From assembly GCA_001872995.1 (NCBI GenBank), contig MNXO01000135.1:1-29899 (forward strand): 29,899 nt of DNA, in the 5' to 3' direction. Of the stretch, positions 8,702 through 16,560 are shown in pieces (within the stretch, counting starts at the first letter, position 1; each line of letters starts with the position of its first letter). The stretch comes from Bacteroidetes bacterium CG2_30_32_10. Lineage in GTDB: Bacteria; Bacteroidota; Bacteroidia; Bacteroidales; CG2-30-32-10. The notes beneath the pieces were generated by a model that worked only from the letters and a program-made list of their open reading frames with translations, was not told the DNA's origin and ran no database searches. The position numbers and the translations under genes were made by a program.

Positions 8702-10384
8702 CTAATATTTATTAATAACTATTTTTTGTGAAATTTTAGTATTCTGATTATATATAACTGCCATATAGCAGCCAATGAGCAAACCACTTATATCAATTTT
8801 TATCTGATAAAGGGCATTATTGCTTGAATAATATTTGGTGGGAATCATTTTTCGTCCCATCACATCAAATAAATCAATGTTAAATGGAAGAGCTTCGGGG
8901 TTGTTGCAATTAATTACCAACTGATTTTCTTGTTGAAAAATACTTATGATGGAAAACACATTTGAATTTTCACTGCATTTAATTGAAATAACATCAGAAT
9001 AAGCATATTTTCCATCATAATCGGTTTGTTTTAAACGATAATATTCGGTAATGCCTATAGTTGGAAAATAATCATAAGCTGTATAATTGAGTATGCTATT
9101 ACTATTACCTGCACCTTTTACTGTTGTTACAACGTTCCAATTTTTCAAATCATTCGATTTTTCTATAGTGAAAAAATCATTGTTTGTCTCGGTAGCCGTC
9201 GTCCAATAAAGCATAGTTTCTTTACCAGTGCATTTTCCATCAAAACTAAGCAATTGAATTGGCAATGGAACTAAACTGTTTGTTCCAACCCATATATTGC
9301 AAGTTGTAGTATTATCGGTTGGAATATTATAAATATAATTATTTATATTATCTACCAAACCAACAGGAGTATTAAACCAATATCCATTTGTTGGGACAGT
9401 TGGAACCCAGTGCTGCGCTTTCAAATTTGTTTCTATGATACTGTTTAAATCGTTTGCTTCGTCATAATATAACGTTAAACTTGCTGAAGGTTTAGTTGTA
9501 TAATCAGACACATTGGCAATCCAAAAACGGTCAATCGCATTTTCAGAATTTTCGGGCACATAATAACCCATCATATTTACTACCGAATTGGTTCCATCTG
9601 ATGGATAAGGATAATTTAAATTGTTAGTATGATAAGTAGAAACAGAAACATTGCCTGCAGCCCCAACACCAGCACCAGTAGATGGAATATAATAAACAAA
9701 TCTTACAGTAGTTCTCAATGCAGTGATAAATGGGAAAGTATATGTTCCGGTTGATGTACCGATATTCCATTGTATTTTGCTCGTACAAGTATTTGCAGGT
9801 AAAGGATTTGAGGTAGATGACCCATTATCATAAGTTTCGCTTAATACACCACTATTACTTAATGAGTATGTAATTGCTGTATTAGATGGATTATTAATTA
9901 CAATTCTATGACTATTTAAGGAAAATATGCCGTTCGTTAAAGTAAGCACTCCATTGGTTCCATTTCCAATGGTATTATATCCATTACTTTCAGGCATTGT
10001 ATTATCTAAACGAACAATATCTGTATTGTTTGTTTTATTGATTTTTAAATTCTCAAAATTAGTAGGATTACTTCCTCCAATGATTTGAGGAGTTGTGCTT
10101 CCAATCAATTGAACTGTTCCAATAATAGCATTTGAATTAGTAAATACTTTATTTATTGCCAAAGTGGCATTATTCATCCAATTGCCGGTTAAAGAAATGG
10201 TGCCATCGTTTTCAATTGTTCCGTGAGTAGTATTTGTAGAATTTGAGGCATTGGTATAACCCCCACTGCCAATATAAACAGTTGCACCTGTTGTAATTTT
10301 AATAATAGCACCATCATTTTCAATACCTTGTGCATAGAGAAAGATTGGAAATATTAAATTAATAAGAAGAAGATATTTTTTCAT
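8702..10384 (-). CDS. Secreted protein with T9SS type A C-terminal sorting domain
   Basis: The 560-residue product starts with a signal peptide (MKKYLLLINLIFPIFLYAQ). Residues about 20-190 are rich in Asn, Gly and Thr with repeated short strands such as IENDGTISLTGNW and NGVLTLTNGIFSL, suggesting a beta-rich or beta-helical passenger. Residues about 375-475 form a module frequent in Bacteroidota surface proteins, with LPIQLLSFDGKC, TATETNNDFFTIEKS and YYRLKQTDYDGKYAYS. The last 80 residues resemble a type A T9SS sorting domain, with IDLFDVMGRKM and IDISGLLIGCYMAVIYNQ. It is predicted to cross the outer membrane by T9SS and attach to the surface. No enzyme domain is recognised. Confidence 0.85.
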   Translation of the reverse strand: MKKYLLLINLIFPIFLYAQGIENDGAIIKITTGATVYIGSGGYTNASNSTNTTHGTIENDGTISLTGNWMNNATLAINKVFTNSNAIIGTVQLIGSTTPQIIGGSNPTNFENLKINKTNNTDIVRLDNTMPESNGYNTIGNGTNGVLTLTNGIFSLNSHRIVINNPSNTAITYSLSNSGVLSETYDNGSSTSNPLPANTCTSKIQWNIGTSTGTYTFPFITALRTTVRFVYYIPSTGAGVGAAGNVSVSTYHTNNLNYPYPSDGTNSVVNMMGYYVPENSENAIDRFWIANVSDYTTKPSASLTLYYDEANDLNSIIETNLKAQHWVPTVPTNGYWFNTPVGLVDNINNYIYNIPTDNTTTCNIWVGTNSLVPLPIQLLSFDGKCTGKETMLYWTTATETNNDFFTIEKSNDLKNWNVVTTVKGAGNSNSILNYTAYDYFPTIGITEYYRLKQTDYDGKYAYSDVISIKCSENSNVFSIISIFQQENQLVINCNNPEALPFNIDLFDVMGRKMIPTKYYSSNNALYQIKIDISGLLIGCYMAVIYNQNTKISQKIVINKY

Positions 10385-10440
10385 TTAATAGTTAATCTTA
10401 ATAATTTGATTGTAAATATACATAAAAAACTCTTTATATC

Positions 10441-10448
10441 CAAAAATA
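10441..10448 (-). promoter_or_regulatory. Possible -7 box for the T9SS-secreted protein gene
   Basis: On the - strand TATTTTTG matches TAnnTTTG and lies about 57 bp before the start codon. A TTTG at -33 is not evident, so the call rests on the -7 box alone. Confidence 0.4.
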
Positions 10449-10636
10449 TATCATATAAACCTAAAATCAGGTGTTTTTACCTATTATTTTTAATTCCATT
10501 CTAATTATTAATTGTTCACTCTTTTCAAATAGAAACAAAATAACCTATTATATATCAACATTATTTTAATGTTTCTTATCATTGTGTTGGATATATGTTT
10601 TAACAACAATATTGGAAAATAATTAATTAATTTTTT

Positions 10637-10663
10637 TTTGAATGGAATAATTATATAATTTTG
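10637..10663 (+). promoter_or_regulatory. Probable promoter of the lipoprotein/TonB cluster
   Basis: The -7 box TAATTTTG (10656-10663) fits TAnnTTTG and lies about 52 bp before the first lipoprotein start. A TTTG at 10637-10640 precedes it with 15 bp spacing, shorter than the usual 19. Confidence 0.5.
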
Positions 10664-10715
10664 CAGCGATATGTAAAAATTATCATAACGAAAAATTTTA
10701 TAAACATTAAAAAAA

Positions 10716-11609
10716 ATGCGAATAATTATGAAAAAATCAATGAAGGTAATCATGACGCTCATGATATTTGTGGCTCTTACCACAATGCTCACATTTAGCT
10801 GTAAAAAAGACAAAAAAGAAGAAGTAAAACCAAATCCAACAATAAGTTTTAATACTGATGCGGGCTATACTTTTGCATCTCTTACGACGCATTATGGCGA
10901 TACCTTGAAAGTAGGGGTAAAAGGAAAATCAAATGGCAGCGATAATCTTACAAAATTTAAACTAACTGCTAATGGTCAAACCATGTTAGATACTACTATA
11001 AACACTGCTGAATACAATGCAAATTTTTTAATAACAAAAGGGCTTTCGGATAAAGAATCTTGGGTATTTACTTTTACAGATGCAACTGGAAAATCAGCAA
11101 AAGACTCAATTGTAATGACAAGAACTCGTGAGATTAACACATTTGCATCTGTAATAATTGGAGCTCAAAACAATGCAACAGTAGGTGGTTTCTATAGTAC
11201 ATCTAACAACACTGTTTACACGCTGGATGATGCTTTTAACAATCAAGCATTAATTGACATTTTTTGTTTTTATGAATCAAATAACAATAAAACAGCGTTG
11301 GCTTCACCTGGTGCGGGTATTACAAACGTTTTTATTGGTGCACATGATCCAATGAACTATACAGCAAAAAACACAACGATGTATGTTAAAACAACATTGA
11401 CTGCTGCTGATTTTGATGCTGTAGCAAATGATGATGCAATAATTCCTACTTATATTGCAGCCAGTCCATCTAGAAAAGCAAAAAATCTTGTTATAGGAGA
11501 TGTATATTGCTTCTTAACTCAAAGAGGTAATATGGGTTTATTAAAAGTTACCGCAGTAACTCCCAATGCTGATGGGTCAGCAGAGTTTGCAATAAAAATA
11601 CAGAAATAA
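10716..11609 (+). CDS. Putative lipoprotein, first of a related pair in a TonB cluster
   Basis: I do not recognise a named function. The 297-residue product has a lipoprotein signal ending at Cys29 (MLTFSCKKDKKEE), so it should be membrane-anchored. Residues about 38-130 look like an Ig-like or PKD-like strand pattern (PTISFNTDAGYTF, HYGDTLKVGVKG, ESWVFTFTDATGKSAKDS). The C-terminal half has AGAQ-type turns, IDIFCFY, LASPGAG and TAADFDAVANDDAIIP, and ends GLLKVTAVTPNADGSAEF. The same layout recurs in the next gene, so the two are paralogues. An ATG at 10728 is an alternative start. A hairpin terminator follows, so this protein may be made in larger amounts than the genes downstream. Being next to a TonB receptor suggests ligand capture at the outer membrane, by inference only. 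Confidence 0.75.
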   Translation: MRIIMKKSMKVIMTLMIFVALTTMLTFSCKKDKKEEVKPNPTISFNTDAGYTFASLTTHYGDTLKVGVKGKSNGSDNLTKFKLTANGQTMLDTTINTAEYNANFLITKGLSDKESWVFTFTDATGKSAKDSIVMTRTREINTFASVIIGAQNNATVGGFYSTSNNTVYTLDDAFNNQALIDIFCFYESNNNKTALASPGAGITNVFIGAHDPMNYTAKNTTMYVKTTLTAADFDAVANDDAIIPTYIAASPSRKAKNLVIGDVYCFLTQRGNMGLLKVTAVTPNADGSAEFAIKIQK

Positions 11610-11625
11610 TTTATTATATAAAATC

Positions 11626-11658
11626 AAGTCAGTCATTTGTATTAATGACTGACTTTTT
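11626..11658 (+). terminator. Intrinsic terminator/attenuator between the paired lipoprotein genes
   Basis: A perfect 12-bp stem, AAGTCAGTCATT (11626-11637) paired with AATGACTGACTT (11644-11655), has a 6-nt loop and runs into TTTTT at 11654-11658. It lies 16 bp after the first lipoprotein stop and 15 bp before the next start, so it probably reduces rather than blocks read-through into the downstream cluster. Confidence 0.8.
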
Positions 11659-11673
11659 ATTAAATTTAATTTT

Positions 11674-12555
11674 ATGAACAGATACTTTATCTTGTTTTTA
11701 GCAATAATTACCTTATTGTTTTTGGGATGCAAAAAAGAGAAAACACATACTTCTCCAACAATAGAATTGAGGACTGGAAGTGAATTTGTTTCAGAAGGAG
11801 CAATAGTGAGCGAAGGAAAACAACTCAAATTCGGGATTATTGTAAATAAAGGTGATGCGAAGATTACCAATATCGTTATAAAAAGAATATCAGGTACCAA
11901 TATCAAAACATTGCTTGATAAAGGAATATATGAAGACATCATTGATACCAATTATATTTATTATAAAGACTCTTGTAAAAGCGAAGAATGGCTCATCTCG
12001 GTGATGGATCAAAATCGAAACTCTGCGTCCACATCTATACATATTACAAAAAATAATATTATCAGTTATGGTGAAATCATTTATCATCCTTCTATTACCT
12101 TGGGATTTCAAAACAATACAGAATATCCTCATTTTTTTGACCCTATCAATGGAAAGACCTATTTTACCAAGCCAGCTGATAACGAACAAAATACCACTGA
12201 CATTTTAGTTTATTATTATACAGATGGTAGTATGCCTTCTCCAACATTTTCTTCTCCTGCCGAACAAGATGCTCCAACCTATTATAGTGAACTTGACAAT
12301 TGGACTAAAAAGAATTATACCGCTTACGATTATGTTACTAAAGTTTCGGCAACAGAGTTTGATGCTGCCACCAATGATAGTTTACTAATTAAAAAATACG
12401 ATGACCTTTGGGGACGTCGAAAATATAAATATGCAATTGCTAACACTATTTTCCCTTTTAAGACTAATGCTGGAAAATTGGGCATCATTAAAGTGATTTC
12501 TGCTGATATCATTGATACTGGTAAGATAACGTTTGCATTAAAAATGCAGAAGTAA
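11674..12555 (+). CDS. Putative lipoprotein, second of a related pair in a TonB cluster
   Basis: The function is not recognised. The 293-residue product has a lipoprotein signal with lipobox LFLGC (Cys19) followed by KKEK. It shares its plan with the preceding protein: a PTIELRTGSEF strand region, an SEEWLISVMDQNRNSASTS segment matching ESWVFTFTDATGKSAKDS, a SATEFDAATNDS motif matching TAADFDAVANDD, and an ending GKLGIIKVISADIIDTGKI with FALKMQK. Identity is modest, so the duplication is old. It is followed 46 bp later by the TonB receptor. A role as a receptor-associated surface lipoprotein is inference. Confidence 0.75.
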   Translation: MNRYFILFLAIITLLFLGCKKEKTHTSPTIELRTGSEFVSEGAIVSEGKQLKFGIIVNKGDAKITNIVIKRISGTNIKTLLDKGIYEDIIDTNYIYYKDSCKSEEWLISVMDQNRNSASTSIHITKNNIISYGEIIYHPSITLGFQNNTEYPHFFDPINGKTYFTKPADNEQNTTDILVYYYTDGSMPSPTFSSPAEQDAPTYYSELDNWTKKNYTAYDYVTKVSATEFDAATNDSLLIKKYDDLWGRRKYKYAIANTIFPFKTNAGKLGIIKVISADIIDTGKITFALKMQK

Positions 12556-12601
12556 AAAAGTACCTATAGTTAGATTGTTTAATTAATTTATATACATTAA
12601 A

Positions 12602-14935
12602 ATGAATATCTATTTGAAAAATATTTTAAACACCTTTATTATATGTGTTCTCTTATCTGTTATCACCATCACTTCTTATGCTCAAAGTATAAGTGGAAAT
12701 ATTTCAGATATAAAGAGCAGTAAAACAATACCCGGAGTAAATGTTTTAATAAAATCTTCTATAGGAGCGACAAGCGATGCACAAGGGAATTATAAAATCA
12801 GCAATATAAAAGCTGGTGAATATACATTAAAAGTGAGTTGCATTGGTTACGAAGAAATTAAAAAGAAGGTTGTTGCTAAAGAAAACGAAAATATAACACT
12901 TAATTTTCTTTTAACTCCATCTACGGTAATGATGAATGAAGTAGTTATTAGTTCTACCAAAACCGAAAATCTGGTAAAGGATGTGCCACAAAGAGTTCAG
13001 CTAATTACTGCAAAGCAAATAGAAACCATCCCTGCCAATACCGTTGATGATTTGCTTGCCTATTCTCCTATGGTAAATATTAGCAGACCATTTGGCGTGT
13101 TATCATCTAAATCAACTGTAACTATGCGTGGTTTAAGTGGAAAAGAACAATCGCGTACTTTGGTTTTGGTAGATGGAATTCCAGTTAATAAGTCAGATGG
13201 CGGAACGGTTAATTGGAATTTGTATGATGTGGATAATGTGGAAAGGATTGAAGTAATTAAAGGACCAGGTTCTTCTTTGTATGGTGGCAATGCAATGGGT
13301 GGGGTTATTAATATTATAAGTAAAAAACCTATAGAAAAATTTGCAGGTAGTGCAAGCATTGAAGGAGGAACTTATAATACTTTTGGTGGTCATTTAAATA
13401 TGAATGGAAAGCAAACTTTAACCAATAAGAATAGTTTTTACTGGAGACTTAGCGGACAATACTTGCAGAGCGATGGTTATATTACACAAGATAGTATTAA
13501 CAGAACTCCTTATACCGTAAAATCTACTTCTCAGATTTATGGCACTGTTTTGAAAACCGGATATGATTTTGGAAAAAATAATATAGAACTTAATGCCTCA
13601 TATTTTGTTGATAATATGGGAACAGGTGAAAAAGTATATCAGGAAGATGGCAATTTTACTGAACATGATACCTATCAATTGATGGCAAAATATAAGGGCG
13701 AAAGAAATAAAACCAAATGGAATATATCAGGCTATTATTTATTGGAGAATTATATTAAAGTGAATGAATACTTAAAAGATAACCTTTATACCTTATATGA
13801 TGTGGCTTCAGCAAGGACAGATTTGGGTTTTTTAAGCACTGTTACTCGGAATTTTGGCAAATACAATACCATTACTTCAGGTATAGATATTAAATATGGT
13901 AGTGTAGATGCTTCTGATATTTATTACACTTCCACTGACCAAGTGGACAATGCAGGCAAAATGAATACTTATGCACTTTTCGTTCAGGATGAAATAAATT
14001 TAACCACTAAATTTAAAATTGTAGGTGGTTTGCGTTATGATTATGCAAAATTCTATGATGGGCTGTTTAACATAGAAAATCCATCCTCAGCAATGAGCAA
14101 TATGAGTATATATAACCAACCACAAATGGAAAATAAGACTTGGAGTGCTTTAAGTCCTAAAATAGCTACCCAATATAAAATAAGCAATGACTTTAGAACT
14201 TATGTAAGTTATTCAAAAGGATTCCGTCCTTCGGTACTTGATGATTTGTGTCGTTCTGGGAGAGTAAAGGGGGGATTTAAAGTGGCAAACCCTGCATTAG
14301 AACCGGAATATATTGATAATTATGAGTTAGGAAGCGATATTACGTTATTTAAAAAGTTGTTTGTTGCTTTAACGGGGTATTACTCTCTTGGTAAAGATTT
14401 TATGTATTATGTTTCTACTGGTGAAAAAATTGATTTGGGTGGAGAAAAGGATGTTTTTGTAAGAGAGAATATCAGTAAAGTAGAAATATATGGCGTGGAA
14501 GCAGAAGCCAATTATGAAATAACACCAAAGCTTACTATATTTGGCAATTATGCTTACACACATTCACAAATTAAAGACCATATTGTAAAAAATCCATCAA
14601 TAGATTCTAATTTAACAAAAAAGTATTTAACTGATGTTCCAACAAATATGGCTGTAGCTGGATTTAGTTGGAAAAATAGAATCGTAAATATGAGCGTATT
14701 TTGTCGTTATACAGGTGAAATGTGGATAAACGATTTAAATAGCTATGATGACAAATATTTCATGGCATATAAATACCCCTCATATTACACAGTAGATGCA
14801 AAACTATCAAAAGAAATCGGGAAATTAATGCTCGGCATTAGTATTCAAAACATCACAGACCAAAAATATTGGGATAGTAAAAAAGCCGTTTGTCCCGGTA
14901 GATTTGTGATGGGTAAGATAGGCTATAAGTTTTAA
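12602..14935 (+). CDS. TonB-dependent outer-membrane receptor
   Basis: The 777-residue product is a TonB-dependent transporter, which imports a ligand across the outer membrane using energy from TonB-ExbBD. Order of parts: a signal peptide ending ITSYAQ (about residue 28); a CarboxypepD_reg-like domain (about 29-115, with IPGVNVLIKSSIGATSDAQG and YTLKVSCIGYEE); a plug domain (about 120-240, with TVTMRGLSGKEQSRTLVLVD, ERIEVIKGPGSSLYGGNAMG and GVINIISKKP); and a 22-strand-type barrel. It ends in Phe (GKIGYKF). The barrel motif LEPEYIDNYELGSDITLF is usual for siderophore/cobalamin-type receptors. It is not of the SusC type and no SusD partner is present. The ligand is unknown. The next gene starts 19 bp later. 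Confidence 0.92.
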   Translation: MNIYLKNILNTFIICVLLSVITITSYAQSISGNISDIKSSKTIPGVNVLIKSSIGATSDAQGNYKISNIKAGEYTLKVSCIGYEEIKKKVVAKENENITLNFLLTPSTVMMNEVVISSTKTENLVKDVPQRVQLITAKQIETIPANTVDDLLAYSPMVNISRPFGVLSSKSTVTMRGLSGKEQSRTLVLVDGIPVNKSDGGTVNWNLYDVDNVERIEVIKGPGSSLYGGNAMGGVINIISKKPIEKFAGSASIEGGTYNTFGGHLNMNGKQTLTNKNSFYWRLSGQYLQSDGYITQDSINRTPYTVKSTSQIYGTVLKTGYDFGKNNIELNASYFVDNMGTGEKVYQEDGNFTEHDTYQLMAKYKGERNKTKWNISGYYLLENYIKVNEYLKDNLYTLYDVASARTDLGFLSTVTRNFGKYNTITSGIDIKYGSVDASDIYYTSTDQVDNAGKMNTYALFVQDEINLTTKFKIVGGLRYDYAKFYDGLFNIENPSSAMSNMSIYNQPQMENKTWSALSPKIATQYKISNDFRTYVSYSKGFRPSVLDDLCRSGRVKGGFKVANPALEPEYIDNYELGSDITLFKKLFVALTGYYSLGKDFMYYVSTGEKIDLGGEKDVFVRENISKVEIYGVEAEANYEITPKLTIFGNYAYTHSQIKDHIVKNPSIDSNLTKKYLTDVPTNMAVAGFSWKNRIVNMSVFCRYTGEMWINDLNSYDDKYFMAYKYPSYYTVDAKLSKEIGKLMLGISIQNITDQKYWDSKKAVCPGRFVMGKIGYKF

Positions 14936-14954
14936 CAATTAAAAAAAATAAGGT

Positions 14955-15965
14955 ATGAATTCAAAAAAAAATTTATTAACAATCATTATCGTACTAACAA
15001 CATTCTTAGTGAATGCTCAAGAATTAACCAACGATTTTTACGACAATGCCCCTACTATTGATTTAACAATGCCAAGCATTGAAATTACAGGCGAAATAAG
15101 CAATCCTGGCAAAGTTGATTTTAGCAAGCTTCCTTTACGCTCTGTTATTGCAAAAGAAGCATTATTAATAGATGGAAAAGAAAAGTTTATTGGTGCTTAC
15201 CGTTATGATGGTTATTCGCTTTATGATATTTTAAATAATTCAATCCTTCAAAAGAAAAATGCCATTGAATTTGAGCCAATCATTGATTTATATGTGGAAA
15301 TTGAAAATGCAAAGGGCGAAAAAGTGGTCGTTAGCTGGGGAGAGATTTATTATCCAGTTCATCGACACGAGATTATTATTGCGACAAAGGTTGCACGAAT
15401 AATTCCTTCCAAAACAAAAGAATTGTGGACTTTACCTACTGAAAACAAATTAGTTGTTTGTTCTGATTTGGTGAGCGAGCGAAATATTTCAACTATTACT
15501 AAGATTACTATAAAATCTTATGCAAAATCATTTACTGTAAATAAAGGAATGAGCCCAATGTTTTCTAAAAGTATTAATTTGTTTTTGAAAAATAAATTAG
15601 TAGATTCAATTGTTGCTTATCCCAATGGGTTTAATGTTGATAAATATCCTACCATATTTTATGGCAGAGGGAAAGGCATTCATAGCACTTCTACTTTTAA
15701 TGGAATTCAATTAAAAGAAATTTTGAATACATACAATAACAATACAAAAGAGCAAATTCAAAATGGATTAATTGTTTTTCTTGCCAAAGATGGCTATCGT
15801 TGTTTATACACTTTTAGCGAAATATTTAATCGCAACGACCAGGCTGAAGTTTTGTTAATTGATAAAATGAAAGTAAAAGATGGTGGGGCATTTTCGGTAT
15901 TTCCAGCTGCTGATTTCTTTTCTGATAGGGCAGTTAAAGCTGTTGAAGCCATTTATATTGAATAA
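14955..15965 (+). CDS. Exported protein with two sulfite-oxidase-like (molybdopterin-binding-fold) domains
   Basis: The 336-residue product has a signal peptide (MNSKKNLLTIIIVLTTFLVNAQ) and is predicted to be periplasmic. Two segments follow the pattern of the oxidoreductase molybdopterin-binding (SUOX) fold. Segment 1 (about 40-190) has IEITGEISNPGKVDFSKLPL, YDGYSLYDILNN and ITKITIKSY. Segment 2 (about 200-336) has TFNGIQLKEILNTY, FLAKDGYRCLYTFSEIF, and AFSVFPAADFFSDRAVKAVE. I see no obvious equivalent of the Mo-coordinating Cys in its usual context, so it may bind a ligand rather than catalyse. It lies 19 bp after the TonB receptor, in the same transcription unit. Fold assignment is by eye and needs structural confirmation. 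Confidence 0.65.
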   Translation: MNSKKNLLTIIIVLTTFLVNAQELTNDFYDNAPTIDLTMPSIEITGEISNPGKVDFSKLPLRSVIAKEALLIDGKEKFIGAYRYDGYSLYDILNNSILQKKNAIEFEPIIDLYVEIENAKGEKVVVSWGEIYYPVHRHEIIIATKVARIIPSKTKELWTLPTENKLVVCSDLVSERNISTITKITIKSYAKSFTVNKGMSPMFSKSINLFLKNKLVDSIVAYPNGFNVDKYPTIFYGRGKGIHSTSTFNGIQLKEILNTYNNNTKEQIQNGLIVFLAKDGYRCLYTFSEIFNRNDQAEVLLIDKMKVKDGGAFSVFPAADFFSDRAVKAVEAIYIE

Positions 15966-15991
15966 ATTCAATAATACTTCTCACTTCATAC

Positions 15992-16020
15992 GCCTGCATG
16001 TTACGCAGGCAATGTGTTTT
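15992..16020 (+). terminator. Weak hairpin, possible terminator of the TonB cluster
   Basis: GCCTGC (15992-15997) pairs with GCAGGC (16005-16010), giving a GC-rich 6-bp stem with a 7-nt loop in AT-rich surroundings. A short T run (16017-16020) follows six bases later. It lies 26 bp after the stop codon. Confidence 0.45.
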
Positions 16021-16109
16021 ATTATTGTATAGAAATATTTTCTAAGAATATCTGGTCTCTATGGGGAGACATTGGTGCTAAAATAAACAAATATAATATG
16101 TTGATTAAA

Positions 16110-16484
16110 CTATATGGTTTTCACAATAACTGATTTTAATTTTTCAATTGTATATGGTTTTGAGACAATGCCATCGTAACGAAGGTTTTGGTACATTTCA
16201 GCAAATTCTTCTTTATCGTGGGCAGTAAGCACTACAATAGGAGTTTCATTGTTGGGATAAGCAAACTTAGACCTGATAAATTCAATGGTCTCAATACCAC
16301 TCATCACCGGCATTTCAATATCCATTAAAATTAAATCAACATTCTTGGTATCAAGAAAATCTATGGCTTCTTTTCCATTGGTAGCTTCATAAAACTCAAT
16401 ACCAAGTTCTATGGCAATTGATTTTACTAATAATCTATTGGTTGCTGTATCATCAACAACTAATATGCGATTTGTTTTGGTCAT
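16110..16484 (-). CDS. Single-domain response regulator (receiver only)
   Basis: The 124-residue product is one CheY-like receiver domain without an output domain. Seen: the acidic pair D11-D12 in ILVVDDTATN, the phosphorylated Asp55 in LILMDIEMPVMSG, Thr87 in IVVLTAHD and Lys109 in GIVSKPYT. The DTATNR loop is typical of receivers of hybrid histidine kinases, so it may act as a phosphorelay intermediate. No histidine kinase is encoded in the window. It lies 76 bp downstream of the S9 peptidase on the same strand, with a hairpin between them. Confidence 0.9.
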   Translation of the reverse strand: MTKTNRILVVDDTATNRLLVKSIAIELGIEFYEATNGKEAIDFLDTKNVDLILMDIEMPVMSGIETIEFIRSKFAYPNNETPIVVLTAHDKEEFAEMYQNLRYDGIVSKPYTIEKLKSVIVKTI

Positions 16485-16510
16485 AGTGAATGATATTATT
16501 TTATTTGGTC

Positions 16511-16558
16511 AGAAGACGGAAGTCCGAAGTAAAACGATACTTCCGTCTTCGGTCTTCT
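16511..16558. repeat. Imperfect 20-bp inverted repeat between S9 peptidase and response regulator
   Basis: Arms 16511-16530 and 16539-16558 pair with three mismatches around an 8-nt loop. In a second register GAAGACGGAAGT (16512-16523) and ACTTCCGTCTTC (16539-16550) pair perfectly over 12 bp. It begins 3 bp after the S9 stop on the - strand. No T run follows on that strand, so it may be an RNA-end hairpin or a short repeat element rather than a standard terminator. Confidence 0.7.
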
Positions 16559-16560
16559 AA

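Larger units (their letters stand above)
10385..10715. other. 331-bp divergent intergenic region
   Basis: This strongly AT-rich stretch separates the T9SS protein gene (-) from the lipoprotein/TonB cluster (+). It holds a candidate -7 box for each direction. I see no convincing small gene or strong hairpin. Confidence 0.6.

Noticed and set aside
10508..10813. Antisense 101-codon frame across the intergenic region and the first lipoprotein start
   Set aside because: Low-complexity hydrophobic sequence from AT-rich DNA, overlapping the probable promoter of the + strand cluster.
11577..12512. Antisense open frames over the second lipoprotein gene
   Set aside because: They lie opposite a gene with a clear lipoprotein signal and coherent protein pattern; no motif or start signal supports them.
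16055..16070. GTCTC/GAGAC hairpin after the response regulator gene
   Set aside because: Only a 5-bp stem, with no T run on the relevant strand.
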